A stretch of 64,000 nucleotides of DNA from Yponomeuta sedellus (taxonomy: Eukaryota; Arthropoda; Insecta; Lepidoptera; Yponomeutidae), in assembly GCA_934045075.1 (NCBI GenBank), contig OW203723.1:20010035-20074034 (forward strand), given 5' to 3'. A program made the position numbers and the translations under genes. The notes under the pieces were generated by a model that saw only the letters and a program-made list of their open reading frames with translations, was not told the DNA's origin and did no database searches. Shown here in pieces: positions 11,600 to 20,328 of the stretch. Positions within the stretch are counted from its first letter, which is position 1. The number at the start of each line of letters is the position of its first letter.

Positions 11600-11850
11600 C
11601 ATTGCCGTTCCCAGATGGTGTACAAAACCCAACTGACAGTTGTAAAAAGCTGTTCTCAGTGTACTTAGCTTAATAATTTGAGTATAAAACCTTTCATTTC
11701 ATTAAAGTTGTATATGTTTAAAACTACCATCCCATAGTATAGGGCGCTACCATCCCTAGCCATTACAGAGATAAATGGAAAGCCCTTGTTTCAGCCCCAG
11801 ACTCCAAGGAGGAGTCAAGGGACCAAAGAAGAAGAAAAATGATAATTATA
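11600..11850 (+). pseudogene. LINE C-terminal remnant
   Basis: Near 11765-11830 a plus frame reads RDKWKALVSAPDSKEESRDQ. The RD-W-ALV block followed by a charged tail is the end of many insect non-LTR polymerases. Only this terminal part can be recognised. Confidence 0.5.
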
Positions 11851-12396
11851 TCAATAAATACTCTATGATAATTATATCAACCCTTTGTATGACCCCACTG
11901 CTATGACGATTGGTAAACAAAATATGCCTAGGTATTAGGTAATTTGTGGGTTCAATAATCAACTTTGTATGTACATTCAAATTACTTCTTTACCTTATAC
12001 TTTATTATTATGTACAAAAAAATAACATTTACAAAAAATTATACAGTGCATTAAAAATAGTGATTCTATGTAATATGCATATGACAAGAATTATCTGCTT
12101 AACGAGTGCTAAGCTCTTTTGAATACCAATCGAAACAACTCTCTTCAATGAATACAGGAGTCTGTTAACCTTTTATTCGTTTTCACGCAGCTCACCTGCA
12201 GATAAATGCCAAATATGGTAATAATGACCTTAGTGCAGTTCCAGCCACGGTGCATCAACGCGGAATAAGCCGTATCATCTCATATTTTCGTACGACATTG
12301 GTGAAATGCCAACTTTCGCATTTCGCTTGGTCTCTCTTAAACTCTCGTAGTTACGAAACATCATCCTAATCCACGCTCGGACGAATTGTAACATAA

Positions 12397-12411
12397 TTAA
12401 CTGAGGCGATT
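12397..12411. repeat. Target-site duplication, left copy
   Basis: taactgaggcgattg, exactly repeated at 12687-12701 on the other side of the SINE. The first four bases may instead belong to the (TAAC)n tail. Confidence 0.9.
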
Positions 12412-12690
12412 GCGGTGGTATCGGAGCGGTGTAGAACTCCGGCTTCTCAATCGGGAGGTCATGGGTTCGAACCCCGGCATGTACCAATGACTTTGTTTTC
12501 TAAGTTATGTACAAGTAAGTGTCTAAGTTTGTGAAATTATAGTAGCAATACTACTCGCTGACGGTGAAGGAAAACATCGTAAGGAAACCAAAGTGGTTGA
12601 GGTGTTATCGTACCTCAGCGCTTGCTACGTACAATGGCCCAACTATGAGGCTACGAGTAAGTGCGTAAATCTCAAGTCTAACTAACTAAC
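12412..12690 (+). mobile_element. Core SINE, tail type 1, full length with TSD
   Basis: Best full-length copy of tail type 1. Order: a tRNA-like head (A-box region gtggtatcggagcgg, B box gggttcgaacccc at about 12463), a linker gtaccaatgactttgttttc, the shared core (gacggtgaaggaaaacatcg, then taaggaaacc), a gtacaatggcccaactatga block and a 3' end ggtctaactaactaac-like with a tandem TAAC tail. A 15-bp duplication encloses it, showing retroposition. The short minus-strand frame over it is spurious. Confidence 0.93.
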
Positions 12691-12775
12691 TGAGGCGATT
12701 GAAAAAAAAAGTTAGCGTTGGTTTGAACGTTATTAAGGAAGAAAAAGAGACATTTTGTGTACTACAATTAATATA

Positions 12776-12905
12776 TAGCGGTGGTAGCGGAGCGGTCGAA
12801 TGTCGGCTTCTCATTCCGGAGGTCGTAGGTTCGAATCCTATGATATAATTTCTAAGTTAGGTCCATTTCGCACCTTCGGAGGTACAAGGACACAACTTAC
12901 AAAAA
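12776..12905 (+). mobile_element. Core SINE head fragment
   Basis: gcggtggtagcggagcggtc ... B box gtaggttcgaatccta, then the linker remnant tttctaagttaggtccattt. The element is 3'-truncated before the core. Confidence 0.8.
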
Positions 12906-13097
12906 TCGTAAAAAAATATTTCACCTGTTAACTACATGCCCATATTCACAAATATATGGGTCGTATTTCATGCAAAGAATAATCACTACGAAGCAATACA
13001 ATGCCGAATAATAAGACATCGAATGAAAAATAAACTTAAAAATGGCTCTCCTGTAAAATTACTAAATGTGCAGTTGGGCCCCTGTACCACCTAAGGT

Positions 13098-13143
13098 GCG
13101 ATTTGTGAAGTTATAGTGTTGCCACTATAACTTCACAAATCGC
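13098..13143. repeat. Perfect 21-bp-arm hairpin inside a SINE
   Basis: Arms 13098-13118 and 13123-13143 are exact reverse complements (gcgatttgtgaagttatagtg) around a 4-nt loop ttgc. The arm sequence is the linker of the core SINE, which normally occurs once; here it is followed immediately by its own inversion. Confidence 0.93.
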
Positions 13144-13170
13144 CTGACAAAAAAAAACATCGTGAGGAAA

Positions 13171-13232
13171 CACTATTTTTATTTTTAATGCACTAACCCG
13201 TGCTAAATTTAGCCTCTAAATAGGTTTTTAAA
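13171..13232 (-). mobile_element. 62-bp tRNA-Ile-like SINE mini-copy nested in core SINE
   Basis: The insert joins the family's tail in antisense (actatttttatttttaatgc ... cccgtgctaa) directly to the sense block agcctctaaataggttttta. It is enclosed by a 12-bp duplication atcgtgaggaaa (13159-13170, 13233-13244), which is part of the host SINE core. It is therefore an internally deleted, 5'-inverted retroposon. Confidence 0.93.
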
Positions 13233-13454
13233 ATCGTGAGGAAAGCTGAGTGACTAAGGTTCCTCAGCGCTTGAAATCGCTAATTTACGGTGGGCATGCG
13301 TGGTAATTAAGCCCACTATCTCTCCCTCTCTCCCTCTGAGAGAAGGCCTGTGCCCTGCAGTGGGATTTATACATGCAGCTTCAACGTCACGTGATATGTT
13401 GACGTCAACATTTTTAGGATACTTTTTATCCGTATTGGGTAATTAGAAACTATT

Positions 13455-13580
13455 TTAGAGGGCGAGAGGTTTTATATTCAGTGAGCCCGCCGTCTGTACT
13501 TTTAAATTAAGAAATATCTGTGTAATTTCCATTTTTATGTACAATAATGTTGTCTCTATCCATCGATCTATCTATTCCTT
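13455..13580 (+). mobile_element. LINE 3' end (gccgcc/tcta type)
   Basis: Contains gtgagcccgccgtctgtact, gaaatatctgtgtaatttcc, atttttatgtacaataatg and a terminal tctatccatcgatctatcta. The same order occurs at 34265, 35720 and 63195. Only the 3' UTR is present. Confidence 0.8.
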
Positions 13581-14025
13581 TCCGATAGTGAGCCCTATTC
13601 CTGTAACCTATTTCTTGCTTGTGACGTAATTCCATACTATTAGCAGCATTCGATAAGCGACTATCTTCAATCAATGTAAAAATAACCAGATAATTACTTT
13701 ATGGATATTACGTACATGTCTTCACACGCCATATCATTAGAAAATCCCGAAACCGAGACCGCTCCGAACCGGTTTTCGAAACGAAAGCAAAAGGAAAAAC
13801 GTGCACTGACCAACTACATATCAACTTCTCTACACTGTATTGTATACTCTATTCAATTACATTACGGGCGAGTTTCCAACAAAAACGAGAAATTGTATCG
13901 GCCATCGACTGTTATTCCTACATTACATAGTTATTTCGTTCGATATTATGAAATATACGCAGCGTAATTGATTACGGATTACGCTCAATAGCAAAGAAAG
14001 TGCACATTTATCCATTCAACCCTAA

Positions 14026-14145
14026 GGCCCGCGCCACTGCCTTACAATCCTCCAAGCCGGACTTGGCCCCGTGCAGTATGGCTTAACCTGTGATGCAGGA
14101 AGAGACCCGCGCTCCAGCTGTGGGGACATACCAAGGGTTGATATC
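14026..14145 (+). mobile_element. 5S-derived SINE, short 3' fragment
   Basis: aaggcccgcgccactgcctt, ccggacttggccccgtg, tgatgcaggaagagacccgc and the tail tggggacataccaagggttg. The 5S-like part is missing, with small internal deletions. Confidence 0.88.
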
Positions 14146-14154
14146 ATCATTTAT

Positions 14155-14490
14155 CGCTTTGGAATACTCTAACACTCCCCTCAATCTAGATACTTGATGT
14201 ATGTACTTAATATATAATGTAACCTCATGCCTGTATCCCAGCGGCGTAGGCAGAGACTAGAGACTGCCACTTGCCACGATCCTGACAGATCACCTTCGCT
14301 TCATCAACGTTCATAAGTCGTTTCATACCCGCACGCCGGTGTCGGGTACTTTTAATGTTCCCTCTGCTAATACATCCCCTATTTGGTCGAAGTATGGTCT
14401 GCTTAGGACGTCCATTACGGGCCCTTTCACGCACATCCGCAATATATATTTGTTTCGTCAATCTTTCTTCCTTCATCCTCTCCACATATT
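14155..14490 (-). pseudogene. RTE-like LINE C-terminus and 3' end
   Basis: The minus frame reads MERMKEERLTKQIYIADVRE, then ARNGRPKQT, and VDEAKVICQDRGKWQSLVSA. HVERM--RL-K-IY-ADV-G...GRP---W...A-DR--WR-LV is the usual end of RTE/BovB-like polymerases (family knowledge). The frame ends YAAGIQA, followed by a short 3' UTR (cattcaagtatctag-like, gaggggagtgttagagtatt). The same 3' end appears at 17395-17615. The copy is 5'-truncated. Confidence 0.8.
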
Positions 14491-14596
14491 CAAACCAAAA
14501 TAATTATAGTATTTAAAAATCCCCAAATATTTAAACAAGTTAAAGATACTCGTAATATTAATAATTCCTGGCATTAGAATAAACTCCTCATTCCCT

Positions 14597-14937
14597 GATA
14601 CTATTTATATTTTTTTTGCACTAACCCGTGCTAAGGACAATTAGCACGGGTTAGTGCATTAAAAATAAAAATAGTATAATCATGTGGGTACAGCGATATC
14701 ATTCCGATGTAAAGGCCTAACTGCAAAGTAGGTAGTCGGGGCTGAAAGTGATGCAATCTACTTCGGCCAGATGTCGCTGCCTATACGTAATACAGAGAAT
14801 AGTGTAAAGAGGTTCGAAATTTCACTGATGCCGGTGAGTCGCCCATCAGCTCAGTTGGATAGAGCGCTGGCACTGATAGCCAGAGGTCGCGGGTTCGAAT
14901 CCAGGTATGGGTGGAATTTTTAGTCTCTAAAAAGGTT
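14597..14937 (+). mobile_element. tRNA-Ile-like SINE with 5' inversion and TSD
   Basis: Left end is the family tail in antisense (gcactaacccgtgctaagga), immediately followed by the same tail in sense (ttagcacgggttagtgcatt), then body, the tRNA-like gene in sense (A box tagctcagttgg-like with one change, B box gggttcgaatcc) and agtctctaaaaaggtt. A 10-bp duplication ctcattccct encloses it (14587-14596, 14938-14947). The tail and the tRNA part therefore lie in opposite orientation to a simple SINE. Confidence 0.9.
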
Positions 14938-15061
14938 CTCATTCCCTCTTCGAGGCCTAAAATGTTAAACTGCAACCCAGTATATTACATGTCAGTAAAG
15001 TTTCCGTTGATATCAAGCGAAAGAAAATGCTACTTAGCATTAAGTACATCTTTGTCGATCG

Positions 15062-15172
15062 ATATCAACTTTTGTATGTCCCCACTGCTGGGGCACGGGT
15101 CTCTTACTGCATCGCAGGAAGGTTAGGCGATACTCCACCACGAGGACCGAGTCCGGATTGGTGCAGAGAAAG
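15062..15172 (-). mobile_element. 5S-derived SINE, 3' fragment
   Basis: atcaacttttgtatgtcccc, actgctggggcacgggtctc, tgcatcgcaggaaggttagg and a diverged caccacgaggaccgagtccg. Breaks at the ccggattggtg point common to many copies. Confidence 0.9.
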
Positions 15173-15304
15173 TTTCCATAAATAAGGTCAAAATCATATG
15201 TAATAGAAAAATGCTTTTATTCTCCAGTTGAATTCTCAAATGCTAAGAGTTATAGATTACCTACATGTTTAATATTAATGCTAAGATGTTAGATATAAAA
15301 TAAA

Positions 15305-15560
15305 AAATAAAATATAAATATAAATATTCATGGACTTATTACACAGATCTCGTTAGCCCTATACTAAGTACAACTAAATGACTTGTGTTATAGGTGCTAA
15401 CTCGACGATAGTTTTAATACAATAAATACATAGATAACATCCAAGACCCGAGACAAACTAGAAAATTTCGTTTCCTAGTTTGACCCGGCCGGGGATCGAA
15501 CCCGAGACCTTCGATATTACAGTCAGCCTGCCAAGCCGCTGCGGCACCGAGGCCGTCAAT
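15305..15560 (-). mobile_element. SINE-Y (tRNA-headed), near full length
   Basis: On the minus strand: tRNA-like head cggcctcggtgccgcagcgg, B box gggttcgatccccggccggg, then tcaaactaggaaacgaaatt, tctcgggtcttggatgttat, and the tail gtccatgaatatttatattt. Two further copies lie at 25688 and 40345. The internal A/B boxes suggest RNA polymerase III transcription. Confidence 0.9.
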
Positions 15561-15689
15561 ATATGTATAAGCATTTTGCAATACCCGTAGGTATAGGCTG
15601 ATAGAGTCCTAAATTACCACAAAACGTATAATACCTTATTGCATTTAGTCAACAACAAATAATTGACTGATTGATTAAGAGATAGACAA

Positions 15690-15800
15690 TACTTTAATGT
15701 AAAAAACGAAATTACACGTATATTTCTTAACCTAAAAGTACAGACGGCGGACTCATCACTAAAAGTGATCTCTTCTAGGCAACATTTGGCTGGACTGGAC
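15690..15800 (-). mobile_element. LINE 3'-UTR fragment
   Basis: Minus-strand reading: agaagagatcacttttagtg, atgagtccgccgtctgtact, aagaaatatacgtgtaattt and a terminal ttaaagtattgtctatc. This is the same 3' end type as 13455 and 34265. Confidence 0.75.
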
Positions 15801-15940
15801 TGATATATTAGATAAGGAAGTAGATGTGTAAATATGGAAAATAATAATTTCAGAAATATGTAAATTAATTATGCAAGTCATTTAGTAAATTAGTAAGTCA
15901 TAATGTTAAGTTATCAGCAGATACTTGCGAATAATACAAA

Positions 15941-16088
15941 CTAGCTGACCCCGAACACGCTGTTTTGCCATATTATTACCATATTCTCAGACCAGCAAAA
16001 TATACACAAAATAATCAAGATAATCGGTGAATCCGTTACGGAGGAGTCCAATAACTAACATCGTGACACGAGATTTTTATATATTAGA
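15941..16088 (-). mobile_element. Short Helitron-like element, 148 bp
   Basis: On the minus strand it begins TCTAATATATAAAAATCTCG after an A and ends ggggtcagCTAG before a T. The 5'-TC...CTRR-3' ends without inverted repeats or target duplication, inserted between A and T, are the Helitron hallmark. The tctcgtgtcacg-type start is also seen at 58500 and 62467. Non-autonomous. Confidence 0.75.
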
Positions 16089-16090
16089 TA

Positions 16091-16195
16091 CTAGCTGTAC
16101 CATGGTACCCTGTTACCATGGCAACGCAATAAAAAAATATCTTAGTTTGGGTTGAAAAAAGGTTATGGTAACAATAAAATATTATCCCACGACGA
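16091..16195 (-). mobile_element. Helitron-like 3' end abutting another
   Basis: On the minus strand it ends with a hairpin-forming accatggtac then agCTAG, directly followed (after two bases) by the TC start of the element at 15941-16088. The 5' limit is not clear. Confidence 0.5.
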
Positions 16196-16225
16196 CGTTT
16201 ATTTATTTACTTATCCTGAGATTAA

Positions 16226-16620
16226 GCGGTGGTAGCTCAGTGGGCAGATCGACAGACTCGTAAGCTAGAGACCCAGGTTCGATCCCCATTGCGGGCATGT
16301 ACCAATGACTGTTTAATTTCAAAGTTACGTTCATTTGCGAATTTGTCGCAAAACCACACGCTCACGGTGACAGAAAACATCATGAGGAAACCCGCTGCTT
16401 GGTTGGCTCCGCACGTATTGACTAGTCTTCCCTGTGGGCTAGGCCGACTAAGCTCTCAGGTTGATATAGGAGCTGGGCAAGCCTACACCATCTAAAAGAC
16501 CATGTCCCAGGTACTACAGCATCCGAGTGGTCCCTTCACCCATCTAGTGTGAGTGAAGATGCCACTGGACGCGGCATAAATCATCTTATTACGTAGATGC
16601 AAAGACCAATGATCCTGAGA
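16226..16620 (+). mobile_element. Core SINE, tail type 3, full length
   Basis: tRNA-like head gcggtggtagctcagtgggc with B box aggttcgatcccc, the linker gtaccaatgactg, a core variant (cacggtgacagaaaacatca tgaggaaaccc), then a long type-3 body: ctgcttggttggctccgcac, gtgggctaggccgactaagc, gcctacaccatctaaaagac, cagcatccgagtggtccctt and taaatcatcttattacgtag. About 395 bp. The frame over it is not a gene. Confidence 0.9.
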
Positions 16621-16624
16621 TTAC

Positions 16625-16800
16625 TTCTTCTTCAGGCTATATTAGTCCACTGCTGGACATAGCCCTCCCCTAATGAGCGCCATAGCGCAAGGTTGTGCTA
16701 TCATAGGGGGTAATGCCCATAATCCCCACGCTGGGCATGCGGGTTGGGATCGCAGTTCGGTGGAATTGTACTGCAGGGGGCGCTGCTGCCCACCCCCCGG
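16625..16800 (-). pseudogene. RTE-like LINE terminal fragment
   Basis: The minus strand encodes the terminal residues of an RTE-like polymerase near AYVQQW (plus-strand ccactgctggacatagccct). It continues into gggcattaccccctatgata. Similar fragments are at 24545, 52535 and 60440. Confidence 0.7.
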
Positions 16801-17111
16801 TTTGTGATTAGTTGATTACTTATCCAGGCGCAAGTCCCTCAATAATGTGGTTCGGTTACTAAGCACGAAAAGTAAGGCTTCAAGTTTCGAATTGTGGACA
16901 CTTGCCGGCCCGCCATAACTTTTTGTCTTTATGTCGACCATTCTAATGAAAGAGACATTGAACCACAATATGGAACTCAATACTTATGTACACTGTACAC
17001 TTGAGAGCTAATCAACTTTTTTATTATTACTGCAACGTCGCTCGTAACATAACTGCGTGCATGTAGATAGTAAGAATAAAATATTTATTTCAATTGGCAA
17101 CCAATTGAAAT

Positions 17112-17222
17112 TTGGCAACCAACCCGGACTTGGCCCCCGTGGTGGAGTATAGCCTACCCTTCCTGCGATGTAGGAAGAGACCCGTGCCCCAGCAGTGGGG
17201 ACATACAAGGGTTGATAACGAA
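17112..17222 (+). mobile_element. 5S-derived SINE, 3' fragment
   Basis: accaacccggacttggcccc, ggtggagtatagcctaccct, the gatgtaggaagagacccgtg block and the tail cagtggggacatacaagggt tgataacg. It begins at the frequent breakpoint near ccaacccgg. Confidence 0.92.
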
Positions 17223-17394
17223 TTGGCCAACGGTGAAGTAAAACGTCGTGAAGAAGTGGGACTCGAACCTACGACCTCCAGCCTGGTAATCAGAAGTGAT
17301 ACCGCTATACCTCTCTTTTCCCTGTTTTCGACTTGAACATATTTAATTTGTGCAATAAATAATAAGAGCAATAAATAATATTTAAGTAAGAGTG

Positions 17395-17620
17395 AGGCGG
17401 ACATACTTCGCCCAAATAGGGGATATATTAGCAAAGGGGAAGATAAAAAGTAACCGGAGCCGGCGTGCGTGCATGCAACGACTAATGCACGTTGATGAAG
17501 CGAACGTGATCTTTGAGGATCGTGGCAAGTGGCAATCCCTGGTCTATATTATGATTATATTAAGTACATATATCAAGTATATAGATTGAGGGGAGTGTTA
17601 GAGTATTCCAAAATGAGTGT
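17395..17620 (+). pseudogene. RTE-like LINE 3' end, second copy
   Basis: A plus frame ends RACMQRLMHVDEANVIFEDR then GKWQSLV, matching the C-terminus of the copy at 14155-14490. It is followed by the same 3' UTR (atatatcaagtatatagatt, gaggggagtgttagagtatt). The upstream part is absent. Confidence 0.78.
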
Positions 17621-17647
17621 TATAATAATAATAACGATAATAGCTTC

Positions 17648-17858
17648 CACACAACACAATCACTTGAACTGGCCCCAAAATAGGATACTTTGTTTGTACT
17701 ATGGTAAACAGGCAAGGATGTCACAAATATGAAAACACACCCAACTGAGGTCACGTGTGCAAATGTACGGCGGCCCCAGCGGGATTCGAACCCATGACCT
17801 CTGTCTTGCTAACCAAGCGTCTTAACGACTAGACCGACGAGGCAGTCATGTTATATTA
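17648..17858 (-). mobile_element. SINE-P (tRNA-headed)
   Basis: Minus strand: tRNA-like head gcctcgtcggtctagtcgtt, B box tgggttcgaatcccgct, then ccgccgtacatttgcacacg, a tttgtgacatccttgcctgt segment, and the tail ggggccagttcaagtgattg tgttgtgtgg. A second copy, interrupted by a MITE, is at 27472-27860. Confidence 0.85.
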
Positions 17859-17910
17859 TGTAAGTAAGAGTTCCACGTGCTGTGTCTGTCCACAGCCTGT
17901 ATATTTTACA

Positions 17911-18150
17911 GCTTACGGTTAGTTTTATCCAACAGTGATTGGTTGGATCTGGTTGTAGCCGGCATTATTTTGGATAAACCTAGTATCAGCCATTATGGTT
18001 TGGTTGGACCTTGTTCTAGCCGGAATGATACCAGCTAAATCTAGTTTTACCCGAAAACAATCGGCTAATACTAGATTTAACCAAGAGGTAATGGCTACAC
18101 CTGGTTCTAACCAGCTAAAACTAGGAGTAGCCGCGTTTCGGGTTTTAGCC
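17911..18150. repeat. Array of 20-bp palindromic units, ~30.5-bp period
   Basis: Nine units ending in a yCC, starting at 17911, 17941, 17972, 18002, 18033, 18063, 18093, 18113 and (overlapping) about 18131. The first seven steps are 30, 31, 30, 31, 30, 30 and 20 bp. Examples are ggataaacctagtatcagcc, agctaaatctagttttaccc and ggctaatactagatttaacc. The majority sequence GGCTAAAACTAGTTTTAGCC is itself a perfect palindrome. Spacers of 10-11 bp are not conserved. No gene is associated. See findings. Confidence 0.85.
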
Positions 18151-18424
18151 GTAACATATACACTATCTTCAATTGTGAGAGTTTAAATTGCAGACGCAAA
18201 TACCCAACGGCAAAAAAGTCAAATTAGAAGATAATGTGCTAGACAAAGCTATCGCAATATAATAGCAATCACTCTCACATTAGAATAAAATATTAAAGTC
18301 TCTATATCTTAAAATACAACTTTCATCCTAATGTCGCCTCTATGCTGAGTGTCATAAGTATCCTATCCCCGGGGCCACTTCTAATTACAATAATGTCTAG
18401 ATTTTACGCTTCGATTACTTTGTT

Positions 18425-18640
18425 TTAAAGAAAGCAGTGGTAGCATACCTATCGGTAGAATCCTCGACTCACTTGCATCAGGTCCTGGTTTCGATTCCCG
18501 GCATATACGTTTGCTAGGTTGTGGTAACACTAGTATTTGCTGACCATGAAGGAAAATGTGAGGAAACCTGCAGAATAGATAGTTCCTATGGGACAGACGA
18601 AGCTCACAGGTATATAAACTATGACCCAGATACTAGACCA
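18425..18640 (+). mobile_element. Core SINE, probable tail type 3, degraded
   Basis: agcagtggtagcatacctat head, B box ggtttcgattcccggca, then gctgaccatgaaggaaaatg tgaggaaacctgc core, and a type-3-like body (cctatgggacagacgaagct cacagg, ctatgacccagatactagac). Confidence 0.75.
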
Positions 18641-18721
18641 TCTCAACGTGCACCACCTTTCTAGTTTAGGGAGTAATTTTCTAAACGCTATATAGAAACG
18701 ATTTGACATACATTTATGAAT

Positions 18722-19010
18722 TGAAGCGGTAGTAGCCCAGTACAACGCCGGCCTCACGTTCGTATGGTCATGGGTTCTAATCCCGGCAATTACCTATGAC
18801 TTGCACTCTTGATTGTAGTTGTACCATTCCAATACCATTCACTAACAGACTGTGAAAGAACACATCGTGATTAAACCTGAGTGCTGGAGATGATCACCTG
18901 CCTTAGCGCTTGAAATGAACTATTCGCGTTGGGCATACGTTGTAATTAAGCCTTGAACTCTCTCAGTGAGAAGGCCTGTCGGAAGGCAGTGGAACGTATT
19001 AGGCCACATA
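18722..19010 (+). mobile_element. Core SINE, tail type 2, full length
   Basis: Complete order in one copy: tRNA-like head agcggtagtagcccagtaca with B box tgggttctaatcccgg, linker ttacctatgacttg, core actgtgaaagaacacatcgt gattaaacctgag, gcgcttgaaatgaac, gggcatacgttgtaattaag, ctctctcagtgagaaggcct and the end gtcggaaggcagtggaacgt. Useful as the reference for tail type 2. Confidence 0.88.
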
Positions 19011-19242
19011 AAAAAATCTAAGTCTACTGTCTAGACTCTAGACATATTATTCGTCGATCAAGCGGTCTTTGATAAATGGTGGAGAAAGAGTGAGTGTACA
19101 ATGAACACACGCGAGCTAATTGCGGGCTTCTGTTCAAGAGAATAGAGACGCATTTACACCGTAAGCGAAACTTTTACTCGATTACAAAATCAAAGACGTT
19201 TTGTTTCACTATCTGAAATATCATCGATATTTAGAGACATAG

Positions 19243-19640
19243 AGACGTTGTATGTCCCCACTGCTGGGGCACGGGTCTCTTCCTGCGTAGCAGGAAGGTT
19301 AGGCCGTACTCCACCACGGGGGTCAAGTCTGGGTTGGTGGAGGATTGTAAGACAGTGAAATGAAATGAAATGAAAAATGTTTTATTCAAAGTAGCACAGA
19401 TACTTCGGCTCAATGAACGTTACAAGTGGAACATTTCAAAGTCTAGATAGTTTTGGAGAAAAATTGGACAAAAACCTTCAAAGTCAGTCTTTTCAAAGTC
19501 TGGAGGGCCTTACTGTCAGAAGTTATCAAGCCGCCCGTAAGGCCTCTGACATGGATTAACGGTTGTCATTACATTACATCCAGCACCAACGGCTTAACGT
19601 ATCTTGCGAGGTATGGAAGAAATGTCATACTCCCGTCATT
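19243..19640 (-). mobile_element. 5S-derived SINE interrupted by LINE tail
   Basis: Minus-strand copy in two parts. The 3' part is 19243-19358 (gtatgtccccactgctgggg ... gaggattgtaagacagtg) and the upstream part resumes at about 19505 (gggccttactgtcagaagtt ... cagcaccaacggcttaacgt). It ends at about 19630 before the 5S-like promoter. The intervening 146 bp is a separate element. Confidence 0.9.
19359..19504 (-). mobile_element. LINE-T 3' end nested in 5S-derived SINE
   Basis: On the minus strand it ends gaataaaacatttttcattt catttcatttca, i.e. a polyadenylation-like aataaa followed by a (TTTCA)n tail. The body gactttgaaggtttttgtcc and ttctccaaaactatctagac recurs at 23613-23755 and 27315-27448. 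It is a 5'-truncated non-LTR retrotransposon end. Confidence 0.85.
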
Positions 19641-19734
19641 ATAAACGACAAGCTTTAACCCGCGGCTACGCCCGTGTAGCAAAAATAAATGGAGCATTCT
19701 GTGGCCGTCAACGCGAGTTTTGATCTAAAAAACA

Positions 19735-19797
19735 TCTCATTGCGGCTTCCCGATTCAAACCCACGACCTTTTGGTTGAGAAGCCGGTCTTGTGCTGT
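19735..19797 (-). mobile_element. tRNA-like SINE head fragment
   Basis: Minus strand: ccggcttctcaaccaaaagg, then B box cgtgggtttgaatcgggaag. It matches the head of the core SINE; the rest is missing. Confidence 0.6.
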
Positions 19798-20328
19798 GGG
19801 TTTGGTCAAAAGACGTAATAATATCTTTGAGTAACGCTCGCAGTGTGGCGGTGACTTTGCGCAGCATTCGCGAGAGTGAGTGCGCTTGCGCAGTTTTCAC
19901 TCTTCCCACAAACTGGAAGTGTTTGTAGCGCAGGGAAATCGGAAGGCACATAGCGCTCATTTCTGAGTCAAATTCAATCGCACGGACATGTATTATATTC
20001 GGTGATTGTTATCAAAATAATAAAAATAAAATTTATATACCTACCCGCCTAATTCAAGATTTGGATGCAATGTTTATTGACAAAGAAATGTTTGAAAACT
20101 GTAGGTAGAAAAAGATGATAGATCAAGAAATAAATAAACCAACTAACAGTTGATTTTGGTCATAACTCGTAAGTAATACGAAAGAAAAGTAAAATTTTAA
20201 CTGTAAGTCGTAAAATTTCATGATGGATCGTTTGTAAAAAAAAGCTTATATTTTTACTCTTGTTTTGCTCATATAGTAAGCAGGGCATTAAATTGAATAT
20301 ATAGTGATATTTGCATCATCTTAAATTA

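Larger units (their letters stand above)
13098..13378 (+). mobile_element. Core SINE, tail type 2, interrupted
   Basis: Linker hairpin, core (aacatcgtgaggaaac), then a 62-bp insertion, then the resumed element: gctgagtgactaaggt, gcgcttgaaatcgc, acggtgggcatgcgtggtaa, a tctctccctctgagagaagg block and cctgtgccctgcagtgggat. The interruption is described separately. Confidence 0.9.

Noticed and set aside
13701..13967. 88-codon plus-strand frame
   Set aside because: AT-rich codons, no splice context and no recognised motif. Part of it (about 13845-13880) resembles non-coding DNA at 5455-5485.
17090..17434. 114-codon minus-strand frame, one of the two longest in the window
   Set aside because: It spans a 5S-derived SINE fragment and an adjoining tRNA-like repeat piece; the encoded peptide is repeat-derived.
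17911..18150. CRISPR-like array (20-bp repeats with 10-bp spacers)
   Set aside because: Spacers are too short, repeats are strongly diverged, no cas genes are present and everything else in the window is eukaryotic. It is kept as an unexplained palindromic array.
19655..19960. 101-codon minus-strand frame
   Set aside because: It crosses a tRNA-like SINE head and a GC-rich patch; the GC-rich part (19815-19945) gave a peptide I could not recognise and no splice evidence.
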